From Phylloscopus collybita (Eukaryota; Chordata; Aves; Passeriformes; Phylloscopidae), in the NCBI GenBank assembly GCA_027886175.1, contig JAJNNQ010000023.1, forward strand, positions 5,504,501 to 5,568,500: a DNA stretch of 64,000 bases, read 5' to 3'. The translations under genes were made by a program, and so were the position numbers. Below, piece after piece: positions 33,726-45,985 of this stretch (position 1 is its first letter; each line of letters begins with the position of its first letter). The notes below the pieces were generated by a model that saw only the letters and a list, made by a program, of their open reading frames with translations, did not search any database and was not told where the DNA came from.

Positions 33726-34909
33726 CCTCGCCCTGCTTCATTTAACTGTTTCACAGACACCTGGCTGCAGAATTCGTATCATTCATTAATAAAATTATTA
33801 ATTTCTCTAAGTAGGAAGCAGCACCACCCTGTCAAGCTGGGCAGCTGGGTCCTGCTTCACTGATTTCATCCTTGTCTTGTTAGCAAAACAGGAGGAGATA
33901 TTTTAGGTTTATCAGGGGGAAAAAACGATCTGGTAGGGAGTGTGATAAGGTAATTAAATCCATTTCCAGAGCTGCAGGGAAAAGCCACAAGGTATAATTT
34001 ATTTGAGACTTTCTCCCTGTTTGCAAATTGCACAGTTTCTAAAGATATTGGTCCCTTTATTCAAAATTATTCATGAATCTCTGCAGTGGATAATACTCGA
34101 CCAGCAGATCAACCAAAAAGTGAGTATTGCAGTAGCATTGCAACTGAACTCTCCATTTCTGCTGTAATTTATTGTCACTAACAGACGTGGATGACTCAGG
34201 TAATTAACCCGGGATGAAATGCAAATTGTGTATTTGGTTACAATATTTACAATCCTCAGTTTTTACTGTGCTAGCCAGCTCCAAAGGTCACCCCATCAAG
34301 AGGGGGGTGAAAGTATCTGATCTCTGACATAATGGAATTGCTACTTTACTGGGAGGTTTGGATTTTGGTGATGGAGCAGTCAGTGAGCACAGAGAGTCAG
34401 CAGCAAATAAACACAGATTAAAAGGGAAAAGTTAATGGCCTTCTCAAATCTACTAATCTAACAGGTGCTATCAGCAGGACTTACTCCAAAATCTCTTTAT
34501 CTGTTGGGCCTCTGATGGTGCTTTTCCCCTGAAATGCCAGGTGTGACAACCCAAAGCATTTAGGAGTGATGAGTCACATCTCCCAGCGTCTTTAAATTCC
34601 TGTTATTTCTTTTAAATAAATAAATAGTTGGCTGGTTTTTGTCATTCTTTTAGTTTGCCTTCAGATGGCAGAGCCCTCCAGCAATCACAGGTTGACACTT
34701 TGGCTTTACCAGCACTAAACAAGTGCTCTTTTCCTCAGTTTTCTTTGTGAATGAAATTCCAAGGTCTCTCTCAGCCACAGAAGCTCCAGAGCTGGGGCTG
34801 GAGCTCTCACCCAGGGCAAGGCTTCCAGGAGGCTCTGGAGGAGCAGTGTTGCCACCTAGGGACTCCTGAGAGCTCTAAAAGAGTTTTCTCCAAGTTGAGA
34901 TGCTCTGAC

Positions 34910-34912
<3 letters not shown>

Positions 34913-34957
<45 letters not shown>
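34913..34957. repeat. Poly(T) run, 45 nt
   Basis: Uninterrupted T45 between TGACGCC and GTCGGGTC. No retrocopy identified next to it. Confidence 0.9.
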
Positions 34958-34958
<1 letters not shown>

Positions 34959-36315
34959 TCGGGTCTCGGCTGTTTGCCTGCTCACCGTAGGAGCCCTGGG
35001 AGGGAAGCAGGTTTTGAAGATGGGTTTTTTTTGCCTTGGCTGTTGTTTTCCTACAAAAATGATTAGCCCTTGTGGCTCAGCAGCCAGAAATCCTCCAGCA
35101 GCTGCCTCGTTAGGGCTGTCACAGCCCCTCCACTGCAGGCTCCAGGAGCACATTCATCCCCAGGATGCACCCCTACATCTTTTACCTATCAATCCCATTT
35201 TTCATGTTTATCGATGGAAGTTTTTCAGCAGACAAAAAACGGAGGAGGATCTGCAGCTCCCGCCCTGACAGGAAGATTAACACACAAAGCAAATAATTTG
35301 TAACAAACACTGTGTAAGATAGATGGAGCTGCTCCTCTTGTTCACGAATTATTCACAGACCACAGGCTTGAAGGGGAAGAAAATTTTTACTTGCTTTGTA
35401 AAGTACACCCAGATGCATTTCTTTATTATTATTTATAACCACTTTCACAGTAAAAAACACTCCTGAGAGCATCTTCTGCAGAATTATTGCAGCTTACAGC
35501 TTATTTATTTAGCAATCTGACAAATGACAGGTTTGGTTGGTTGGGTTGTTGGTTTTTTTTTTTTCCTTTCCCTCCTTTTTTTAGTAATTGCCTTGACCAG
35601 CAAGATTTTTGTAACAGGCTTGAGCCTCTGGGCATTACAAGATCATACAACTGAAGTTCCTGGCCTCCACTTTTCTCACCAATCTGCTCAAGGGAGAGTA
35701 TTGCCAAATCAGGCCTTGGGTTTTGCTGGGTGAACACGGGGCTTTAAACCAGACTCTGGGGCAAATGCTCTGGCCCAGCCCTCAGAGATGGAGCTCTGCA
35801 AGTGCTCTCCAGCATCTGCTGGGAAAATGCTGCTCCCAGAACCGTGTCTGGAAAGATGGGGGGTTTCTGGAGCCCCTGGAAACTGTGAGAGATGGACAGG
35901 TAACCATAAAGAAGAGCTATGGGCACCCTGAAGGGCTCAGAAAAGTGTTTCTAGGTACAGCCTTGGGGTTTGCTTCCATTTCATATTTCCCATATAAAGA
36001 ACCAGGTTGTTTTTTTCTTTTCTTTGTTGATAAATCTTTCTTTTCCCTACTTCCATAGCCAGAGTTAAAATGCATTGCCATGTCCTCGGCAGTGCTGTGA
36101 GCAGGGGCAGGCCCTTGATCCAGTGTTGTGATCCTTGTCCTGTGCTACAGTCACATGGAATTTGGAGTTTTTCTTCTTGGCCAGCCAGGTGAGGGGGGCA
36201 GCTCCCACCTTTGCTCTGTGGCAGAGCTGCATCCTGCAGGAGTCGTGCAAGGAAATGGGCACTGCCACTCTGTGCCTCAGAAATCCCAACAGCTCGTTAA
36301 AAATAAGCAAATAGA

Positions 36316-36325
36316 TAGATAGATA

Positions 36326-36359
<34 letters not shown>
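36316..36359. repeat. GATA / TA / T microsatellite
   Basis: AGATAGATAGATA followed by (TA)n and a run of about 17 T. Confidence 0.85.
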
Positions 36360-36360
<1 letters not shown>

Positions 36361-37038
36361 CCCTGATATCCAGACAGTGCCAGGTGTTAGCAAGATCACT
36401 GTTCAATCCCTGCCTTCATGGCTCATTTATTCCAGATGTGAAGACGTGTCCACGTTCTGTATTGATTGGTGCAAATCGTGTAACATATGTAAAACCTGCT
36501 GGCCTGTGAGCTGAGCAAACATACAACTGCTCTGTGAATCCATTACTGGTAGGTGCAGATGGGTTCCTGGCCTAAATAAATGCCTTTCAGACTCCTCTGG
36601 GTCTGCTTTCAAAACCAGCACTTTGTTTATATAACACAGGCTCCTACCCCTTCTGCTCACCAAACTCTCCCTGCCCTGGAGTTCAGGTACTTTGATTTCT
36701 GCAGAAAGAAAATCAGAACATGAATACATTTTTGTAAACACAACTAATAATAATTTTTTTTTAAAAAAAAATCTTGATTTGTAAATAAGAGTAAAGCATT
36801 GTTGACATTCAGGCCCTGTTAACTGGAAGCATCCACAACTGGAAGCATCACTCTCAGGCACACCAGAACAGGCACAGAATAAAAACAAAGACCTGAAAAT
36901 GCTGAGTAACTTTAGACTCTGGAGCAGAAGTGCCTTCAAACACGATCATTTTATCCCTCCCTGCTGGAGGGATGCACATGGGGGGATGGATGGCTGGAGT
37001 CAGAATTGAGAAAACTGCTTTCGCTTATCCTGCTACTG

Positions 37039-37507
37039 AAAAAAACCAAACCAAACCAAACCAAACCAAAAAAAACAAAACAAAACAAAAAAAACTCAAA
37101 AAACCACAATGAAACAAAAACAAACAAACAAAAAAAAACCCAAAACAAAAACCAAACAAACAAACAAAAACCAAAACCACACAAAACCAAAAAAACCCCA
37201 AACCAAACCCAATCCAACCCAAAAAAACCAAAAATAAAAACAAAAAAATCCACAACAAAACAAAACTAAAAAAAAAAAAAAAAAAAAAACCCAAACCAAA
37301 ACCACACAAAACCAAAAAAACTCAAACCAAACCAAACCCAACCCCCCCAAAAAACCCCAAAACCCCAAAAAACAAAAAAAAACAACCCCCCCCAAAAAAA
37401 ACAAACAACCAAACCCAAAAAAAAAAAACAACCCAAAAAAACACCAACCTCCCCCCCCAAAAAAACCCACAACAACACAACACCAACCAACCAATAAAAC
37501 CCCCACA
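37039..37507 (+). repeat. About 470-nt A/C tract (G/T on the other strand)
   Basis: Almost only A and C, with a single G and about eight T. Contains CCAAA pentamers, AAAC/AAAAC units, and C7-C8 runs toward the right. The minus strand is therefore T/G with several G4-G8 runs and could form G-quadruplexes. Frames reading FFFFFWG or KKPNQ are composition artefacts. Confidence 0.93.
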
Positions 37508-37559
37508 GTCAATAAGGTGGGGGTGGGGGAAAGCACTTTTTTGTTTGCTTTGTAGGTTC

Positions 37560-37850
37560 TGGAGTGGGTGCTGCTCATTCACCTGGGAGAGCCGATTTCC
37601 GAGACCACCCCGGAGCGCAGAGCTCCGCACACGGGGAAAGTTTGTGAGGAGGAGGAGGACGAGGATGAGGACGAGGAGGAGCAGGAGGAGCAGGAGATGC
37701 TCCGGGGCTCCCCAGGCGGTGTCGCAGCCCCGGCTCCGGTGCCACCCCCGCGGGCAGAGCTGACGTGGCGCTCGCCGTGTCACCTTCTCCTGTCCCCTGT
37801 GCCCGGCCTGCCTTCCGCCTCTCCTTCCTCATCTCTGTAGTCGCTTTTTA
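37560..37850. promoter_or_regulatory. CpG-rich patch after the A/C tract
   Basis: GC-rich stretch with many CpG and a GAGGAGGAGGAC-type repeat. One plus-strand frame of 90 codons from 37568 contains an acidic Glu/Asp run, but shows no known domain and could be chance in GC-rich DNA. It may be the promoter or first exon of a non-coding transcript. Confidence 0.35.
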
Positions 37851-38504
37851 AGGCTTTAGAAAGAAAACGAAACGAAGAAGAGAGCCCCGAAAGGGGAGGG
37901 GGGAGGTGGAGAAGACATTTCTCGTTACATTAGCAGGGTCAGGAAAGCGAGAATAATTCTGTCTGCAGAATCATTTTGGCTATCGTTGGTTCCCCCCGCT
38001 ATTTATTAAAGTTTGTGCTTGCCTTAAATAAATATGTTCAGCTGTCTGATTAATGAGCTCGGTTAACCTTTATCTGTGTTTAATTCTGCATGTATTTCTT
38101 TGTCATGGGAAGATTCATGTTTTGTGCCTAACTGTATAAATCTAGAAAGTAGGGTTTTTTCTCCAGTTCTGTACCAGGTGATTTTCTGAGGTAAAGGAGA
38201 TGTTTGTCTTTAAATCACTACATAGATAATTATTTCTCTCCTGAAGATATCTTTAGGAATATTTCCCAGGCATCATACGAAAAAAAAGCAATATCTGACC
38301 TGGATTTTTGCTATTATGGGTTACAACTTCTTTTCAGTTCTGTTGTTCTTCTTAAATTCTTTTCACAAAACCTTCCATAGGTTTTTTTTCCTGTTAATTT
38401 CCTTGTTTTCCCCCTTTGCCTTCTCTTCCCCCACCTGTTGAAACGTGGCTACCACGACCCAATGAGGGGAAAAGCTGCAAATTTTAACGTGTGGAGCTCC
38501 TAGA

Positions 38505-38866
38505 ATTTTTTAAAAAAATTATTTATTAAAATATAATAAATATATTATATTTTATATAATATGTTATATATATTATATAATATATAAAATGTATAATTTT
38601 ATATAATATAATAAATAAATTATATTTATTATAATATAATAAATATAATTATTATTTATTATACTTTTATAATATATAAATAATATTTATATATTATAAA
38701 AATATAATTTTTATACATTCTTTATTTATATAAAATACATATTATATATAAAGAATATATGTAATATATATTATATATTATATTTCTATATAGAATATAA
38801 TATATATCTATATATAATATATATTTATATATTCTTTATATAATAAATTTTTTCATAAAAATTTCC
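38505..38866. repeat. About 360-nt AT-only palindromic tract
   Basis: Essentially A and T only, with many TATAATATA and ATATATTATA self-complementary units, interrupted by a handful of C or G. Prone to cruciform or hairpin extrusion and to DNA unwinding. Confidence 0.92.
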
Positions 38867-40025
38867 AGAACAACCTGGAGGGAGCGAGCGTGTGCCCGTC
38901 TCTGCCCTGCCCCCTGCAGCCATCCCTGGCACCTCTCTGCAGACACCCTGCCACCCTGGCAAAAGGCAATGTTTACACTTGTCACTTGTATTTTTAGTGC
39001 ATCCCAGCCCCAGCCCTGCCTCAGCACATCCTCATGGGCCAATTGCCACGGCGGAAGGCACCTCCCAAGCAAATGTTTCTTCATTTCTGGAAGGACTGAG
39101 GAAAGAACAATCTCCAAGTGAATGCTGGCAGGAGCTGGCTGCAGGTCCCCATTTCACCAGTCCTTCAGGTTCTTCCAGCTCACGGGGACAAGGTGCACAG
39201 CAAAGGCATTTGCTCTGCAAGTGGCCTCCCAGCACCTGACCTTTGTGAATGCAAACAACGCTGAGAGCAGCTGAGTGTGACACACACCCCCAGCAGGGTA
39301 AATCCATTGGGGTTTGGTGGCCCTTTGGGGTCTGTTTTTAAAAGAACCTCAAGGAGTTACAAGTAACACTGGCCAATGTCTAATTTTCCTTCAGTTTTTG
39401 GCCTCAGCTGGCTTGTCCCTGTACTGCTGGGATGCCACTGGGTGTGGGACAACACCCCTTACCATCCTCACTGTGGGCACAGCCCAAGCCACCCCCAGCA
39501 GAGAGGATTTGCACCCCTGCCTACAGTGACAGCCACTGCTGTTTGCTCCTACTCAATATCAGCTCCCTTGAAAACACCCCATAATCAGCTGTCCCCAGTT
39601 TAAGCACGTTCCCCACCAAGCACAGGACTTTGAATGGATGGAAAGCAAATCAGACTTTCCCTTTCCCCTGCTGTGGGAGGGACTGTGCATTTCGCAGGGG
39701 AAAAAGGCCAACGTGGTGCCAAAGTCCAGGGCTCACCCCAGCAGGGGAAGCAATGCCACAGGGGGATTTTCTGAGGATAAAAACCTGGGGGTGATTAGGA
39801 GGTGCTTTACAACACCTCCTAATAGCCCGGGGTCAGCCAGGGCTCTCAGGCAAGAAGGAAACCTTAGAGCTCCTCTCCGAGACACAGAAATGGGGTTACA
39901 CCACATTCTGATAGGGAATGGAAGCCCAGACAAACCAGAACTGCTGCTGGGAGGCAGGAGTAGGAGAGCAGGACATAGGCTCCCATTCCCAGCTCTCCAT
40001 TGCATGGTTTATCAAGTGATTATGG

Positions 40026-40229
40026 GAAAAAAAAAAAAAAAAAAGAAAAGAAAAAAAACCCAGAAAAAAATCCCAAAAGCCCAACCAAAAAAAAAACCAC
40101 CAAAAAACCCCAAAAACAAACACAAAAAAAATACCCAACCCCCCAAAAAAAACACACAACCCCCCCCAAAAAAACAAAACAAAACAAAAACCCACACCAA
40201 ACCCCAAAACTAAAACCAAAAACAAACAA
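40026..40229 (+). repeat. About 205-nt A/C tract
   Basis: Starts with A18 and continues with CCCAAAAA-type units and C6-C8 runs, like the tract near 37.0-37.5 kb. G/T-only on the minus strand. Confidence 0.9.
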
Positions 40230-43200
40230 GGAATAACAAGTAAAGAAAGAAATAACTGGATAGAGGTTGTGCAGTCTGGGCTTCTCTTTGTCTTCCAGCC
40301 TGCCCGGGTAAATGTCATTCTGGGAAAGGCTGGAGATTGGATACAACCCTCAAGTTCAGGAGCTCTAACAGGGAATGAAAGAAAAGGCTCTGGATGAAGA
40401 TAACTGCAGCAGTTATATGACTAATCCCAACATCTTCAGACGTTTTCCCCTCTGCCTGTAAGACTTATGTGATCCTAAACATCCTCAAGGGAAACAAACC
40501 CATTCTGGCTAGCAGATGACTAACTGCTTGCAAATAACACAGATATCTTATTATTATACATGACAAAAGACCAAAATATCCAAAATGACAGTGCCCCACA
40601 GGAGGGCTCAAATCAGGCACTCCAGCGCTGCTCTTTCCAAAAAGCAATGGGGAGCCAGGCAGTGTGAGAGCCTGGCCACAGCCAGAATGAGCCTTTTGTT
40701 CCAGCAGGCCACTTGCCACCTTGCTGCAATGTCCCCAGCAGCAGGGTTGGGCTGTACAGCCCCAGATCTCTCTGGAAAAGAGGCAAAGTCTATCTGGGTA
40801 ACCACTCTGGCTTTTGGAGGGAGGCATCTCCCAGCTGGGCTCAGAGGTGATCATCACCTCACCCAGTGCTCCTTCTCCAATTGCACCAGGGCAATGTTTG
40901 TGTGCACAGCCCATTTGTGCAGGCAGCAAAAAGTCCAACTCACTGGAGATCCCTGGCCAAAATGCATTATTAGCCAGACATTACCCCCAGCACACGTGCA
41001 GAGGGACATTTCAGTGGAAGTTTCAGTTTTCTAAAGGCAAAATTCTGTCCTGCATGCCTGAGGTTTCACCCACAACCTTTACCTCTATGAGTAGGGTCAT
41101 CCTGCTCTCCATCCATCCTCCTTTTTTGGTCCTCCCACAGTGGGAGAGCCAAGTGAGTGGGACTTTTCCAACAGCAGCAGCAAAGGCCAAGGAAATCAGC
41201 CTTGAAAGGGATGCTGCAGAGAAGGAAAGGGATAAAGTTAAATTATTACTACAGCAGCCCTGGTTAAAAGGTTTTAGGCCTGTGTTGCCATTGACAGTTA
41301 ACTATAAATCAGCAGAAGAACGTTGTTCTCTAACATAAGCCCTTGTATTTTTAGATAAATACATTCCACAAATGTTTTGCAAAGGAGGTTTCTTTGCCTA
41401 AAGGATCTACTTCTTCCCAAGCCTCGGTGGTACAGCATAAACATGTTACTGGTAACATTTTTTCCTGCATTTGTTTCTGGAACACAGATCACAAAACACA
41501 GTTTATTTGGGAATGTCTGTGCACTCTTCTATTTCTGTCCTTCTTACTTAGCCACCTAGAGTAAAACAGGCAACTGTGAGTCTGGGGCAGGACACGGCCT
41601 TGCCCTGGAGAGATTACAGTCTCCCATCAGATAATACACTGCAAATTACACATGGGGAGGCACAGGCTTCAGACGAGCAGGAGGGGACAACAGCTTGGTT
41701 TGGGAAGGAAACTAAGAAAAGCAAGTTTTAAGGGAGACATTGAAGGAAAATGAAAAATCAGGAGGGGGAAACCTAGAAATTTCAAGGACTAAACAAGGTA
41801 GGAGAGAGGTTGTACAGCAGAACGTTGGAGAAAGGATTGATGTGTACAAGATGGGATCCAGATGCTGAATTTCATCAGATCTTCTGGTATCTCGCTTTGG
41901 GCAGGTCAGAGGCTCTAAACACTGAACACTTAAAACCATAGAGGTGCCAAGAAAAAAATGAAAGACAACTTCACTGACCTCCAAAAGTTCATCACCCCCA
42001 AATGAGTGCTGTCTAACGAAATGACCATCCATCCAGCCTTGCTCCCTGCTCCCCAGTGTCACCAGCAGCTACTCTCACCTGCCACCAGCCCCTGCCAGGC
42101 AGTGCTGGGAGACAGGCAGGGTGGGCAGTGCAGACAGAGCAGCTCCAGCACAAAATGTCTGTGCTTCCCCCATGAACTGGGCCAGCAGAGCACTTCCCAT
42201 AGCAGCTCCTTGAGGCTGGGCCTTCCTTGGCAGGCTCAGCCCAGCAGGAAGGAGCCTGGAGGTGCAGCACAGGCATCAGAGCGAGGGCAGGGCAAGATGG
42301 AAGTGAGGCAAGGGCAGGGACAGGGTGCATCATTTATTAGGTCAGTGTAGTTTTTTTTTACTCAGAAAAACCACACATGGTTGCAGGCACATCAGGCTGC
42401 TTCAGGTCTGATCTAGAAACAACAACCTCAGAGCTAAATACAGGTTGAGAATAGTTCTTCTGTGTTAAACTTCATTATATTAATGAATTAGGCAATTTGA
42501 GGGAAAGGGTGATTGGTTCCTGTTGATCAAAGGGAGGAGGACAGCTAGTCAGAGGACAGCTGATGATATAATTTATGGCACAAAGAGAGAGTAAGAGAGA
42601 TAGGAATAATTATTGCCTAGGAATGTCTGGTGGTAGTGTAATATGCAATCAATATCTATGTGATTTTCTATCCCAGAGACAGGGATTTTACTACTTGGAT
42701 TGTCTTCTGAAGCAGTTCTGGAGACCTTCCTTGCAAGTCAGGAGTGAGAGGTTGGAGATGCAGTGGTTGATCTCTTTACTGAGTGTTTCTGTCCCTTATC
42801 AGTTTGTACAAGTTAATTTGAGGGGGTTGCTTGCAGTTGTTGCCACCAGCCTGTCAAATCTGTCCTGCAAGGCACACAGGCAGGAGGGTGGGAGCAGGTC
42901 TCAGTCCTTCTGTGTCACTTAGAAATCTGATTCCATTAAGCAGCTGTGGTTAATTGCCAGCACTTCTGAGCTCATCCCTATCCCTTCAATATTGTTTCCT
43001 GTGCAGTGGCTGTTCCAGGGAAACTGTGATTTCCTAACTACCAGAATTTTCACATAAATTTAAGTTCTTAGTGGACTTGTGGAGAGAAAAAACTCTGAAA
43101 TCTATTTAACTCTACACCCAGAAGATAAATTAATGTGGTGTGAGGTGGATTATTATTTATGATTACCTCATCATTTCTAAAATATTCTTGGAAGACTGAA

Positions 43201-45873
43201 TCACAATCTCTCAAGTGATTTGGTTTAGCAATGCTGAAATGAATCTTTAAGGACAGCACTGTAACAGTCCAAAGGCAAAAGAGCAGAACATCCATACCCA
43301 TTACTCAAAAATGAAATAGCAATTTTCTCAAGTAAAATATGAGCCATGTCTTGAAGCAGTTAATAAATACAACATGAACTTCAATATGTAGTATTCATAC
43401 ACCTGCAAAGTAGGTAATTGCCCCAGGTGTTAATATTTTCAACAGTAATTGGAATTTTGCACTCTTCCACTCGATTGCAGAGGTGCTGTATGTACCTGGT
43501 TAACCCTGAAAGACACAGATCCCTGGGCTTCAAAAACACATTGCAGTTACCTACATCTGAGACTCAGCAGGGAGTTAAAGGCTCAAATATGGGCTGAAAA
43601 TCATAAAATCTACTCTTGCCCAGTCGATCTGTGGAAGATTCACACTTCTTAGCATGGCTGTGCCAGAGCCCAGCAGCCCTCTCTCTCTGCTGGCACATGG
43701 GATGAGGGTCGAATAAAAATAAAATAGTTTGAGTTTGTAAAATCTGTTTGCAAATCTAATTTTGACCAGCAGCAACTTCAGTGGGTAGGCTGTTGCAAAA
43801 TTTTCACATGATTTGTACTGGAGGAATATATATTTTCCTATCTATAGAAACATCCATAGACATTCTTTTAAAGAATCACAATAGTCAGTATGTGAGATTT
43901 CACTGCTCCAGAGGCCTTCTGCTCTGATGGGGATGAATCAGACTCCACATACCATGGACAATGAGAACCCAGTGCCTCACTTTTATAGGCATGCCTTGTT
44001 TCAAAACACAAAGGTCACCTAATCCAGGTTAAGAGAACTGTGTGACAAAGGAGAAGCTCCAAGGCCACAGAGACTAAATGCAATAAAAGGAGGGAATGGC
44101 AGGTCAACCTCAGAGGATATCCCTGTGGCACAGAGAAACTGGATGCAGTTCCTTACAGCAAACAGACAGGGAAAGTCTGACACTTACCAACACAGTGGAT
44201 TCCAACGGAGGAAGAAGGGGAAACAATAGAGAAAAGGGCAGTGGCTTGCCCAGAGTCAGCTCGGGACCATGGGGTGCCTGAGCTATCATCTGTGACACCA
44301 TGCTCCTCTCTAACCTGCCACCTCTGGTTTCCATCAGTGTGGCTGAAAACTCCTGGGCTGTTGCATTACTGGGGCTGCCCAAGCAGCAAATTCACCCCAT
44401 TGCCTGGGACTGAGAGCACCTCCTGCAACCCTTCCCTGGGTTCCCAAGCTCTTCACACTGCATCTCTGAAGTGAAGCCAAGCAAAGCCTGAGGCCAGGAG
44501 GTGCTGGGAGAGGGCACCTCTCTCTGGCTGGAGTGCAGTGTCTCCCCTGGCACAACAGCTCCAGCACTGCACAGCTCAGAGCTGAGGTCAGGCAGAAGTG
44601 GGGTCTGGGTGAAAGCCTGGAGCAGCACAGCAAGTAGCAAGAAGTGGTGAACAAAGGGAGCAACACAGAACTCAGTCCTGCTGAGGATGCTGTGGAAGGC
44701 AGAAAAGCCATGGTTATGGGGGTAGCAGGGTATGAATAAGTTCTGAGAAGGATTTCCTGGTTTTAAAGGCCTGGTTTAAAAGGCATTAGCCAGCTGATAA
44801 AAACTTCCCAGAGAAGCTCACAGGAGCACTAAAGAACAATAATTAAGGCTTTACATTCCCAGAGTCATCTTTTCTTTAATGCTTTTGGTAATCCTGAAGT
44901 CAAGGGGTCAAGGGAATGCAGCACAATGAGCTCCATGGCTGACAGACTGTAAATGTAAGAGTGTCCCAAAACTCAGAGCAAAGGAGCTCTGATTCCAGGC
45001 CTCTGAAGTGCTAAATCACCAAATGTAAACTACAGCAAGTTCCACCAAAACTGCAGCCATCGATACTATGGGTTGTTTATAACAAACCAAAGCTGACAGA
45101 ATGAAGGATGGGGGTTGAGGGATGTCTGCACTGCCCGCCAAGGTTCTTCTAAAAATATTTTACACCTGCCATTTGTTCTGCACACTGATCATATTTTGTC
45201 TATGAGGTAGAGAACTCGTAGTACTAAAGGGAATGTGGTTTATGTTTCCGAGTCATAATGCTTTTTCCCTTCTGTAAGGCAAAACTCCTTATTACTGTCA
45301 CTAAAATAAAGCCAAGAGGAAAAAAGTTACACAGGCACTGCCATGGTAACAGTTTAACTGTTTCTCTTGCTGATCTTTGGAAACAGTCCCTTCAGCAGGA
45401 TTTTACAGCTCCAGCACTTCGATTTAGCAAACTTTTTATGCAACTCATGAGGGGAATGCAGCCAACTCTGTACACTCAATTTAAATCAACTTGCTGATGA
45501 TATAAAAAAGAGTGCTGAACCACTGGTTTGCTTCATCTGCTCCGAAACTACCAACACAAACCCTGAGGTATTTATTCCTGAAACGCTAATAGAACAGTCT
45601 AGGGCATCACATCAGTACATGAACTCTGCTTTGATCCCACGTCATTCCAAAGAGCTGATTTAACAACTCATTGTTTGGTTACTTGATAGTTCAGAATGCA
45701 GCTGGGCTTTTTGCTCCCACCAGGCTTTTGCAGGTTGGGATGCAGTGGGAGCAGAGAGTGCAGCACTGGGGGATAATCTGTCCTGGCTGTGCACCAAGAG
45801 ATTGTACAAGCAATGTTCAGCAGCTTTCTAATTTTGCATCATCAAGGAAGGATGATCCTTCCGTGGCTTACAG

Positions 45874-45985
45874 AACCAGAGAATGGTTTGGGTTGGAAGG
45901 GACCTTGATAGCTCACTTAGTCCAACTCCTTGCAATGAGCAGAGGCAGCTTCAATTAAATCAGGGGGCTCAGAGCCCCATCCTCA
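45874..45985 (-). mobile_element. CR1 fragment, reverse orientation
   Basis: ATGGTTTGGGTTGGAAGGGA, then CTTAGTCCAACTCC and GGGGCTCAGAGCCCC-like sequence, represents the CR1 3' end in reverse orientation. Confidence 0.82.

Noticed and set aside
37025..37578. Several Phe/Trp/Gly-rich minus-strand open frames that look like membrane proteins
   Set aside because: They are translations of the T/G strand of the low-complexity A/C tract, with no start context or domain.
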